Source of the DNA: Thermoguttaceae bacterium
GTDB lineage: Bacteria; Planctomycetota; Planctomycetia; Pirellulales; Thermoguttaceae
Length of the DNA: 64,000 nucleotides
Direction: 5' to 3'
NCBI GenBank assembly: GCA_017407125.1
Contig: JAFQXE010000025.1
Location: forward strand, 280,591 to 344,590
Notes under the pieces: model-generated
Database searches by the model: none
What the model was told of the DNA's origin: nothing
The model's input: only the letters and a program-made list of their open reading frames with translations
Made by a program: the position numbers and the translations under genes
In this document: positions 37,384 to 46,100 of the stretch, piece after piece
Numbering within the stretch: position 1 is the first letter of the stretch
How the letters are laid out: every line of letters starts with the position of its first letter

Positions 37384-37385
37384 CT

Positions 37386-38510
37386 TTATTCCTCCTCCGC
37401 CGACGAATAATTGACGTCTTTTCCGGCGAGCCATTCCAGATAGGCGTCTAAAAAGCCCTGAATGTTGCCGTTGAGAACGGAGTGGAAGTTGCCGACGAGG
37501 TACCCGGTTCGGGCGTCTTTGACTCTCTGGTCTGGATGAAGGAAGTAATTTCGGATCTGGCTGCCGAACCCGACTTTCGCTTTGGACTGGTAATGCTCGT
37601 AAGCCATTTCCTCGCGTTTGTCTTCCTCGATTTGCGCCATTTTCGCTCGCAGCATTTTCCAGGCGGTGGCGCGGTTTTTGTGCTGAGAACGTTCGTTCTG
37701 GCACTGGACGACGATGCCCGTCGGGATGTGAGTCAGACGAATAGCGGACGACGTCTTGTTGACGTGCTGACCGCCGGCGCCGGACGACCGGAACACGTCT
37801 TCCCGGACGTCTTCCTCTTTGATGTCGACTTTAACGGAATCGGCAATGTCCGGCATGACGTCTACAGACGCGAAGCTGGTTTGCCGTTTTCCTTCTGCGT
37901 TGTACGGACTGATTCGAACCAGCCGGTGCGTTCCGGTTTCTCCCTTGAGGTATCCGAAGGCGAACGGACCGCGAATGATAATCGACGCGCTGTTGATGCC
38001 CGCCTCCTCGTTGTCCTGCCGGTCGATGATTTCGACCTTGTAGGAGTTCATTTCCGCCCAGTTGATGTACATTCTTAAGAGCATTTCCGCCCAGTCGTTG
38101 GCGTCGGTTCCGCCGTCGCGCGCCTGAATGGACACGATAGCCGCGTTGTTGTCGACCGGGCCGGACAGAAGCGATTTCACGCTCAGCTCTTCGAGCGTCT
38201 TTTCCATCTTGTCGATTTCCGCGACGGCTTCGTCAAAACAGGACTCGTCCTCTTCGGCGATTTCCATAAAGGCGTCCATATCGTCACAGGCGGCAAGCGC
38301 CTCGTCAAACGGCTTGATAACGCCCTTGGTCGCTTTGAGTTCGTCCATAAGCGCCTGCGCCTTGTCCTGATCGTCCCAGAATCCGGGCTGACTCATGAGG
38401 TTTTCGATTTCTTTGGCGCGAGCGGCTCTGCCGTCGCAATCCAAAGACGCGCGCAGTTCCATCAGCTTGGCTCGAGCCTGCTTGGCGCGATCGTAAAATT
38501 TCTGTTCCAT
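37386..38510 (-). CDS. prfB: Peptide chain release factor 2
   Basis: 374 residues. The GGQ motif (GAGGQHVNKTSSAIR, residues 246-248) triggers peptide release. Domain order is normal: helical N-domain (LDCDGRAARAKEIENLMSQP), PCRF domain, and codon-recognition domain. The tripeptide that reads UGA/UAA, SPF in nearly all RF2, reads SPY here (Tyr203; codon TAC is clear), in the context LVRISPYNAEGKRQTSFASVD. The programmed +1 frameshift of many prfB genes is absent: the frame is continuous from MEQKFYDRAK. A triple-hairpin and a heptamer array lie just beyond the stop codon. Confidence 0.95.
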   Translation of the reverse strand: MEQKFYDRAKQARAKLMELRASLDCDGRAARAKEIENLMSQPGFWDDQDKAQALMDELKATKGVIKPFDEALAACDDMDAFMEIAEEDESCFDEAVAEIDKMEKTLEELSVKSLLSGPVDNNAAIVSIQARDGGTDANDWAEMLLRMYINWAEMNSYKVEIIDRQDNEEAGINSASIIIRGPFAFGYLKGETGTHRLVRISPYNAEGKRQTSFASVDVMPDIADSVKVDIKEEDVREDVFRSSGAGGQHVNKTSSAIRLTHIPTGIVVQCQNERSQHKNRATAWKMLRAKMAQIEEDKREEMAYEHYQSKAKVGFGSQIRNYFLHPDQRVKDARTGYLVGNFHSVLNGNIQGFLDAYLEWLAGKDVNYSSAEEE

Positions 38511-38748
38511 TATATTATTGCTTGTTTATAATTGATCTTATATTAATTATTATAGTCTGAATTGTACCAGAAATTTACGTTTATTCAAGGAGGCGGAAAA
38601 GGGAACCGGATTTATATAAAATGAACATATTAGAAAAATTTTCTTTTCTTATGATTGTTAACCGCTTGCAATGAAATTTGATATTATTATAATAAACCGA
38701 TGGTTAACAATTTCAGTAACATTCTTTTTCTAACAAGGTATTATAATC

Positions 38749-39144
38749 ATGAAAACATTCCAAGTTAAAAACAACAATGGCAGTTTCGAATGCAAGATTG
38801 ACATCACTACGGAAGAGTGGTTGAAATTGCTGAACGATCCGAAGGTTACTTATTCCAGAACATTGAAGGCTCTGTTGGGATTTTATAAAAGTCCAAACCA
38901 CACAGCAACTTGTTCAGAAGTGAATCCCAAGAAACCAAGTTCTCCTAATGCTCTGATTTGGAGATGGGCGCAAAGAGTTCAAAATCGCTTGGGACGTTTT
39001 CAGGTTTTGGGAACTGATGGCAACACGAGCTACTGGATTATTCCCATGACGGGGCGCTATAGAGGTCGCGGTTTCGAATGGACAGTTCGTCCGGAACTGG
39101 TTCAAGCAATTGGATTGTACTTAAAACAACTGGAAGAAGAATAA
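38749..39144 (+). CDS. Small protein resembling the N-terminal recognition domain of McrB-like restriction enzymes
   Basis: 131 residues, no signal peptide. The pattern ITTEEWLKLLNDP, FYKSPNHTATCSEV, SSPNALIWRWAQRVQNRLGR, YWIIPMTGRYRGRGFEWTVR, PELVQAI recalls the domain found before the ATPase of McrB-type restriction systems and in front of HNH endonucleases (compare family text of the kind W.I.F.GR...F.W.LRPEL). Here the domain stands alone, with no ATPase or nuclease beside it. An AAGG Shine-Dalgarno lies about 11 bases before the ATG. The region upstream is AT-rich. The assignment is from memory of motif style. It could be a DNA-binding remnant of a lost restriction system or a regulator. 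Confidence 0.45.
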   Translation: MKTFQVKNNNGSFECKIDITTEEWLKLLNDPKVTYSRTLKALLGFYKSPNHTATCSEVNPKKPSSPNALIWRWAQRVQNRLGRFQVLGTDGNTSYWIIPMTGRYRGRGFEWTVRPELVQAIGLYLKQLEEE

Positions 39145-39179
39145 TCTTTTCGCAACTATATAAATAATATCCACGTCAT

Positions 39180-39247
39180 CCGTGGGTTAAAACCCACGGC
39201 TAGAAATATAGAACCATCTACGCGGTTCTAGTTGAACGCTTCGCGTC
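39180..39247. repeat. Triple-hairpin element, copy D
   Basis: Same order as copies A and C; the middle stem has an inserted ATC (GAACCATCTACGCGGTTC), which weakens but does not abolish it. It lies 35 bases after the McrB-N-like gene. Confidence 0.8.
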
Positions 39248-39552
39248 TGTTTTTTAAAACTTTGCGAACTTCGCGGACTTTGCGTGAGGATTCTTCGGCG
39301 GATGAGACAGCCTCGATCCCGCAGTTCGGAGTGGTTGTTCTGCGTAAGAGTTTTTTCTTGTATCAGCAAAGGCGCCCGAGGGCGGGTGCCATCCAGGGGG
39401 CGTTTTCGGCTACGTTATTTGGGTTTACACAGTTCAAACATTCGGTTCGCCGTTGGCGAACTGCGTAATTCCGTTCGCTTCGCTCACTTCATTACCGCCT
39501 TCCATTTCTTCGCGGACTTTGCGTGAGATTTCGCCGCCGCCTCGCCGTCGCC

Positions 39553-39590
39553 GCAAAAAGTAACGGCGACGACCGAAGCCGCCGCCGTTC
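39553..39590 (-). terminator. Probable terminator of the first LamG PEP-CTERM gene
   Basis: Minus strand: AACGGCG and CGCCGTT stem around a GC-rich loop, followed by ACTTTTTG, about 36 bases beyond the stop codon. Confidence 0.5.
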
Positions 39591-39625
39591 CTCCCAACAA
39601 AGAAAATGTTTCTGTTCCGAATGGG

Positions 39626-42600
39626 TTATTTATTCTTTTTTCTGATGAAGAACAGTCCCGATGCGCCAAGAATCAGCAGCGCCCAAGTGGACGGTTCCGG
39701 AACTTCGTTACTCTGAACAAAGTAGTCGGCGTAGCTGGTTAAGTATCCGCCAAAGCCAGAAAGCAATCCGAAAGCGCTGTCCCAAGCGTCAAACGCGCCC
39801 TCTGCCATATAAAGGGAAACGCCTTTGTCGGATTCATCCAGATAGAGCATTTCCAAGGCGTACTGACCTGTTTCGCTTAACGTCAGCGGAATGAATTCCA
39901 GACCGCCTGAACCTTCAGATTCAAAGACCGGATTGCCGTTGAGCAAAATTCTGTACGGCTCGTCGTTGGCAACCGCCAGAGTGTACTGTCCAGCGGAATC
40001 GACGTTTAACGTTGAGAAGGCGTTAACGCCAACGGCCTCGTCGGAGGCTTTAAAGTTGTTCAAATAAAATCGATAAAGCTGATCGTCCGGTTCCGCGCCG
40101 CCTGTAATGTAGTTGGCTAACGCGTCCAGCGAGTCAACGCCGGTTCCGTCAAGCTTATACGCTTCCATGTTCAAGCCCGGCAGACCGTTGTTGAATTCCA
40201 GACTTGCTGATTTAATCGCCTTTTCGCTGGCGGCGACGTCAGCTTCGGTCGGGGCGAATTTGATTTGACGAATCTGGTCGAGTTCCATGTGACTCCAGCT
40301 CGAACCTCCGTCGGCGTCGACGATTTTGAGGTAAACGGACTTGCCCTGAATGTCCTTTAGATTCCAGAAATCGTACATGAAGTTGTTGGTGTTGTCGCCG
40401 GTTGCCGAGAAGTAGACTTGTTCCGTGTCGGCATCGATTAAATCAATGTGCTTGTTGCTGATGTTGTTTCCGCCGGCGATAAGGAATTCCATGACGTCGC
40501 CCTGAACGAGGAACGGGTCAGAACGAAGAACGCCTGTCGTTTGCTCTTCCCCGTAGGCGGCGGTGCCGGAGCTGAGGAATCCCTTTGTTCCGGCAGAAAT
40601 CGTACCGGATTCGTCAACAAACCAGGTGGTGGCGGCGCTGCCGTTTCTCGAACCGTTGGTGAAGTGCGTAACAGAATCGAGTTTGTTTCCATCGCCGTCA
40701 ATTTCGTACATGCCGTTGAAGTCTCCGGCGGTGTCGAAGCTGAAGTTGTTGAGAACAAGGTGATGCTGCGCCGCGTCGGAAATGTAGCTGACTTGCGTTA
40801 TATCGGCGGTTAAATCGGTAATGCCAATCCAGCCATAACCGTTGGTCTGTCTGTCCATGGCGACGACCATAACGTTGTGTCCTTCCAATCCCTTAAGCGG
40901 AATCGAAGCGTCAAACCAGGTAGCGGTATTGTTTCCGGTTTTGGAAATGATGTTTCCGCTGCCGTCGCGCACGAAATCGCCTGTCGTCAAGTCCCACAGA
41001 GCCACCCCGGAACCGCCGGATGTGCGGCTGTTGAAGTTCAGAGCCGTTGACGACCCTGCGACCGAGAACGAAATTGCCGCATCGTCAGGAAGTTCGTCTG
41101 CAACGGTGAACTGAGGCCCCCAGAGGGCGGTCGTGATAGCGTCGGAAGCGCTTTGACCGGAAACCGTAGACGTTGAGCCGTCTCCGATGTTATAATAGGT
41201 GTGCAAGCAGTATTTATTTTGGTATGAGCAAGCAACGCCGAAAGTCGAGCCGCCGCCGGCATACCATTCGTCGGTGTTTTTGCCCATCGAGAAATCTTCG
41301 GTGCGCGTCGTTCCGCGGTCTGCGTTCATTTGAGTCTGAATTTCCGAGGCGGACAGAATTCCGTCTGTAATGGAAATTCCCTTCATTCTTCCATTGAAGT
41401 ATGACGGGGAACCGTCAAACGTTTTGCCGATGTCCAGATTTTTCGTTCCCGAAAAACCAGCAGAGGCGGTTCTCGTTGCAATTTGTTCTCCGTCGAGGAA
41501 AATTCGCTGCGTTTTAGAATCGGCGTCGTATTGGAACGTCAGATAATACCACTTGTTAGCTTCCAGGGTTTGATCGGCGCGCAAGTCGTTGCCGTAGAAT
41601 CCCAAGTGCGGCTGACCGCTTCGGACCATCAAATGCAAACCCTGATTATTCGCTTGAGTTGAGTTGCCGAAGATCGCCTGATCGCCGTCTACGGTATTCA
41701 TATAAACCCAGGCGGACGCTGTGAACGATCCGTTAAAGCCCGCTGCCCCAACCGGAAGATTGGTTTGCAAATATCCCGAACCTCCGTTAAAAATCGCCTC
41801 GCCGTCCAGCCAGGAATGAGAGGTTTTGCCGGAAAAGTTGAGCTGCGTTGACTTGTCGCCCTTTCCTGAAGTCATGGCAATATTAATAGTGTTTTTCTCC
41901 ACAGCAACAAGATTGGTGGGATCTCCGCCGTTGTTGAGATACGTGATTTGATTGTTACGCAAAGCTCCGGCGTAAATCGCGACGTTATCCAGAGAGATGT
42001 TGGCAAACGCCTGATATGCTCCGCTTGAAGCGTTGTAACGACCGCTGAAAACCAACGGTTCGCCTTCGCCTCCGGCTGAAGTGGCAGAATCGGTAATGCG
42101 CGTAATAAGCTGACCGTCCATGTACAGTTCGCGGTACGTTCCTCCAAAGACGCCAACAAGATGATGCCATTGGTTGTCATCCAGATTTGTATAAGTTCCG
42201 GCAATGTTAGGCGCAGGATCGTCGTCGCCGTCAGAACGTCTATAAGTAAAGGTTGGATTGGTGGATGTGCTGTAACGGCGCAGCTGATAACCATAGTTGT
42301 TCTCGCCGTATTTTGCAATATAAGGCGACCAGCTGGCGCCAGCAGGCAGACCCTTAACCCAGGCGGAAATCGTAAAGGCTCCGCCATGAAAGTCGTAAGA
42401 TGTTAAATAATTTGGACTATCCAAATCTGCTTTTGTGGAAGAGTTTTGAATAACAGCATACGTATTGTTAGAAAAGGTAATGTAATTCCCGGAAGAAAGA
42501 TGGTTTCCCGCTTCCCCTGAAATAGATTGATAGGAAACCCCGGTTCCTTTAATCAAACCATCGTGCGTTCCCGCCGCTTGATAGCCGGAGGATTCCACGA

Positions 42601-42754
42601 TGATTCCGCTGTCGACCGTGTCGGAGTCGAACGTCCAGTAGCCCTGTAAAACAGGCTCCGCCTGCGCCGTCGACGCGAAGATTCCAAACGTCATAATTGC
42701 AGCCGCAAAAATGCCGAACAATGCAGCGCCGTTGATTGAGTGTGTAAGTTTCAT
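39626..42754 (-). CDS. Secreted LamG-domain protein with PEP-CTERM sorting signal (paralogue 1)
   Basis: 1042 residues. The signal peptide (about 1-32) ends ASTAQA. Two concanavalin/LamG-type lectin domains lie at about 60-290 and 300-480, with FTISAWVKG, WHHLVGVFGGTYRELYMDGQ and FTASAWVYMNTVDGDQAIFG as landmarks. A long beta-rich region of unknown type (about 490-860) follows, then a dockerin-like or Ca-binding segment (LDGTGVDSLDALANYITGG) and a PA14-like segment. The C-terminus is the PEP-CTERM signal: VPEPSTWALLILG plus a membrane segment and RKKNK. Such proteins are cut by an exosortase and left on the surface or released. The paralogue 60459-63617 shares the whole layout. Confidence 0.88.
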   Translation of the reverse strand: MKLTHSINGAALFGIFAAAIMTFGIFASTAQAEPVLQGYWTFDSDTVDSGIIVESSGYQAAGTHDGLIKGTGVSYQSISGEAGNHLSSGNYITFSNNTYAVIQNSSTKADLDSPNYLTSYDFHGGAFTISAWVKGLPAGASWSPYIAKYGENNYGYQLRRYSTSTNPTFTYRRSDGDDDPAPNIAGTYTNLDDNQWHHLVGVFGGTYRELYMDGQLITRITDSATSAGGEGEPLVFSGRYNASSGAYQAFANISLDNVAIYAGALRNNQITYLNNGGDPTNLVAVEKNTINIAMTSGKGDKSTQLNFSGKTSHSWLDGEAIFNGGSGYLQTNLPVGAAGFNGSFTASAWVYMNTVDGDQAIFGNSTQANNQGLHLMVRSGQPHLGFYGNDLRADQTLEANKWYYLTFQYDADSKTQRIFLDGEQIATRTASAGFSGTKNLDIGKTFDGSPSYFNGRMKGISITDGILSASEIQTQMNADRGTTRTEDFSMGKNTDEWYAGGGSTFGVACSYQNKYCLHTYYNIGDGSTSTVSGQSASDAITTALWGPQFTVADELPDDAAISFSVAGSSTALNFNSRTSGGSGVALWDLTTGDFVRDGSGNIISKTGNNTATWFDASIPLKGLEGHNVMVVAMDRQTNGYGWIGITDLTADITQVSYISDAAQHHLVLNNFSFDTAGDFNGMYEIDGDGNKLDSVTHFTNGSRNGSAATTWFVDESGTISAGTKGFLSSGTAAYGEEQTTGVLRSDPFLVQGDVMEFLIAGGNNISNKHIDLIDADTEQVYFSATGDNTNNFMYDFWNLKDIQGKSVYLKIVDADGGSSWSHMELDQIRQIKFAPTEADVAASEKAIKSASLEFNNGLPGLNMEAYKLDGTGVDSLDALANYITGGAEPDDQLYRFYLNNFKASDEAVGVNAFSTLNVDSAGQYTLAVANDEPYRILLNGNPVFESEGSGGLEFIPLTLSETGQYALEMLYLDESDKGVSLYMAEGAFDAWDSAFGLLSGFGGYLTSYADYFVQSNEVPEPSTWALLILGASGLFFIRKKNK

Positions 42755-43036
42755 TTTGATTCGTATAAACCGGTTTATAAATGTAATGAATAATTTAAGG
42801 TCAAATTAATACACTGTCTTTATGACTATATGTATCTATATGCACACAGTTATTATTTATACATTATATCATAAAATCCGATTTTTTCGCAGAGCAAAGA
42901 AAAAATTTTCGAAAAATTTTCGGGGAATACGGGTATATTTATCTAGTGTAAATGTAAATACTATTAAGATAGATAAAATGACGGACGGGGGGGAGGGGGA
43001 ATTTCGTATTTTTAATTAACAAGCATTTTTGTCGTT

Positions 43037-43055
43037 TTTGTACAAGATTTTGGCG
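43037..43055 (+). promoter_or_regulatory. Shared operator-like 19-mer upstream of the fucosidase
   Basis: TTTGTACAAGATTTTGGCG is identical at all 19 positions to 48565-48583. In both places it ends 33 bases before a TATAAT box and the start codon follows 92-94 bases after that box. The likely ligand is the XylR-like regulator encoded between the two sites. Confidence 0.65.
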
Positions 43056-43088
43056 CGAATATACTCTTTTATTTAATTTTATTTCTTA

Positions 43089-43094
43089 TATAAT
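43089..43094 (+). promoter_or_regulatory. -10 box of the fucosidase gene
   Basis: TATAAT, 33 bases after the 19-mer and 94 bases before the ATG. No strong -35 is seen, which fits an activator-dependent promoter. Confidence 0.5.
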
Positions 43095-43187
43095 GGGAAG
43101 CAGATACGAGATCGTCAAGCGCAATTACAAATTAACAAGCGCTGATTCCCCTAACCCTTAACATCCCTTTAACCCTGTAGAATTCCA

Positions 43188-46100
43188 ATGATTGCCAAAA
43201 GATTGATTACAGTTGTTTTGAGTTTGCTGGCGGCGGTTCTTCCGTCGGTTTCCCATGCGGAGCCGACTGCGGAATATTATCAGCAGCGCGCCAACGAGTT
43301 GAAAGACCTCAAATGGGGCATGTTCATTTGCTGGTCGTTGAGTACGTTCTCCGGAACGGAATGGACAGACCCGGCTGGGAAGACGCCGGATTTCTTCCGC
43401 GCAACGGACGTCGACACCGATCAGTGGGCGCGAACGGCGAAAGAAGCCGGAATGGGATACATTCTCTTTTTAGCGAAGCACCACGATGGCTTCTGCTTGT
43501 GGGACACGAAAACGACCGAGTTCAAGTCGACCAACTCGCCTCTGAAAAAAGACGTTCTGGCTGAGTTGCGAAAGTCCTGCGACAAGTACGGAATCAAGCT
43601 GGCGCTGTACTTTTCGGAAGGAGACTGGAACTGGCCTGGCGGAGCGTATCGAAACAACAAGTCCGTCAATCCGGAAATGAAAAAGGCGCAGCTGAAAGAA
43701 CTGCTCACTCAGTACGGCGAGATTGAATACATCTGGTTTGACCACGCTGTCGGAACGGGCGGGCTGTCGCACGACGAAACGACGGCGTTTTGTCACGAAG
43801 TTCAGCCCCATACGCTTATCGGATACAATCACGGCGACTGTTCCGGGGAAGTCCGCATTGGCGAACGCGGCAAGCCGTCCGCTTTAGACGACGCCTCCGG
43901 CGCCGGGTACAACCGTAAAGCCGCGTCGTACGACAAATATCTGGTTGCCGAGTTCACCTACCCGATTCTGCCCAAGCACGAGGGCGGCGCGTTCTGGTTC
44001 TATTCTCTCCCCAAACATGACAACCTCTGCACGGACGCTCAAAAGATTTATCACGATTACCTCGGCGCCGTCAAATACGGCAACATCTTCAGCATTGACG
44101 TCGGGCCTGACTACAACGGCAAGCTGCGCGACATCGACGTCAAAACGCTTCAGCAGGTTGGACGGATGATCAAAGAGGGCGAATTCCTCGATACAAGTTG
44201 CGAGTTGCGAGTTGCGAGTTGCGAGAAGACAGCGCAAAGCGGCGACTCCATCAATTGGGAAGAATTCCTTTCTCGACAAGACCTCATCTGGGAAGTCTTG
44301 CCGGATCATTACGAAAAAGCGTCGTTTTTGGGCAACGGTCTGATGGGGTCGATGATATACAAACGCACTGACAACGAGATTTCGTTTGCCGTCGGACGAA
44401 CGGACATTACAGACCATCGGCTGGGGAACTACCGCATTCCGGTTGGACGCTTGCTGTTGAAAACCAAGGGGAAAATCCTCGATGGAACGGCGCGTCTGGA
44501 TTTATGGAACGCTGAAACCCGCTTTGAAGTCGAAACGACTGCTGGCCTGATTCGCTTCCGCGCCCTTGTCCTGTCACAGGAGATGGCGTTGATTATTGAC
44601 GTCGAACGGCTCGAAGGCGAACAGGAAGCCGCTTTTGAATGGGAATCGGACGAGCCGCTGGTCTATCGGACCAAAAGAGCGAACATCCTTCCTGATCCGC
44701 TCAACCCTCCGGTGGAATTTAAAAAAGACGGCGATATTTCGTACTCCGTTCAAAATCGCGTCGCTGGCGGGCAGTTTTCCGCCGCCTGGATGGAACGCCC
44801 GGTTCAGGGCGCAGACGCCCCGAGATCTCAGGTGATTCTTTCCCTCATTGACACGTTCCCGGAAACGACCGCGTCACAAATCGCCTGCGATACCGTCAAA
44901 CGCGTTGCGGCGGAGGATTGGTCAAAGCTTATTTCCGAACATCGCGCCTGGTGGCATGGGTATTATCCGAAGAGCTTTGTCTCCGTTCCGAACTCTCAGA
45001 TGGAGAGCTTTTACTGGATTCAGATGTACAAGCTCGCCTGCGCGACCCGTCCTGACCGTCACGCTATCGACCTGATGGGACCGTGGTACTGCCCAACAGT
45101 CTGGGCGAAGATCTGGTGGAATCTTAACATTCAGATTTGCTATCTGCCGCTGTACGCCTCCAACCATTGCGACCTGGCCGAATCGTTTACCAACCTCATC
45201 GACAAGAATCGGGCGAACCTGGTCGCCAACGCCAAGCTGCTGTACGGAATCGACAATGGCGCGACGCTCAACCATACGACCGACAACGACTGCATCAGCG
45301 AATACTATACGGAGTACCTCAATCCGGGCGACTTCACCTGGGCGCTGCACAACTACTGGCTTCAGTATCGGTACACGATGGACAAGTCGTATCTGACCGA
45401 CCGGGAAAAGCACGCCTTTTTCGACATGCTCAAGGGGTCGTTCAACGTCTACTCTCATATTTTCCAGAAGGAAGCCGACGGTAAATATCACATTCCGATT
45501 ACGCGTTCGCCGGAATACCCGACTAAAGCGCGGGATACGAACTACAACATCGGGCTTATCCGCTGGCTTTGCGAACGGCTGCTGGAAGTCAATCGGGAAT
45601 GTAACTTTAACGACCCGCAGGCGGCGCAATGGCAAGACGTTCTGGACAATCTGGTCGACTATCAGGTTGGGGAAGACGGCTTTTTAATCGGCGCCGACGT
45701 CCCGCAGACGGTTTCGCACCGGCACTGGTCGCACATGCTTCAGGTTTGGCCGCTGTGCATCTATACCCCGGAAGACCCGCAGCGCCGGGCGTTGATTAAA
45801 AAGACGATGGATCACTGGACGACTGTCGAGGGCGGCAAACAGATATTCGGCTGGTCGCAAGCCGCGGCGGCAAGCATCTACGCTATTTTAGGCGAAGGCG
45901 AAAACGCCCGCGATTATCTTTTGAAGCATCACAACAACCGCCGATTCGTTCGCTGCAATACGCAGTATTACGAGACGTGGCCGGTGATTGAATGTTCGCA
46001 CGTCGCCGCCCGCGCACTGCAGGAAATGCTCATTCAGTCGTGGGGGAATCAGATTCGCGTCTTCCCCGCCATTCCCGCCGACTGGAAAGAGACGTCTTTT

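Larger units (their letters stand above)
36779..37385. other. Gene-free region upstream of the secretin
   Basis: The part from 36800 to 37200 is AT-rich without recognisable features. From 37208 to 37255 two adjacent palindromes occur, GGTCGACGTCCTCGTCGACC and GCAGGCGTCCTCGCCTGC, both with a TCCTC-type centre. Triple-hairpin copy C (37288-37354) and a heptamer array (37360-37383) follow. Confidence 0.6.
39145..39625. other. 481-bp gene-free repeat mosaic
   Basis: Contains triple-hairpin copy D (39180-39247), the TTTGCGGAC/TTCGCGAAC family (39250-39303 and 39508-39530), and a module with GGCGCCCGAGGGCGGGTGCC and CCATCCAGGGGG (39371-39500). The second half of that module (ATTCCGTTCGC...ATTACCGCC) recurs at 51791-51835. 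A probable terminator for the following minus-strand gene is at 39553-39590. Confidence 0.7.
42755..43187. other. Divergent regulatory region between a PEP-CTERM gene and the fucosidase
   Basis: 433 AT-rich bases. The plus-strand motif TTTGTACAAGATTTTGGCG (43037-43055) and a TATAAT box (43089-43094) are placed as before the PEP-CTERM gene at 48714. A TAGATAAAATGACGG word at 42969-42983 resembles the plus-strand promoter motif seen elsewhere. Confidence 0.6.
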
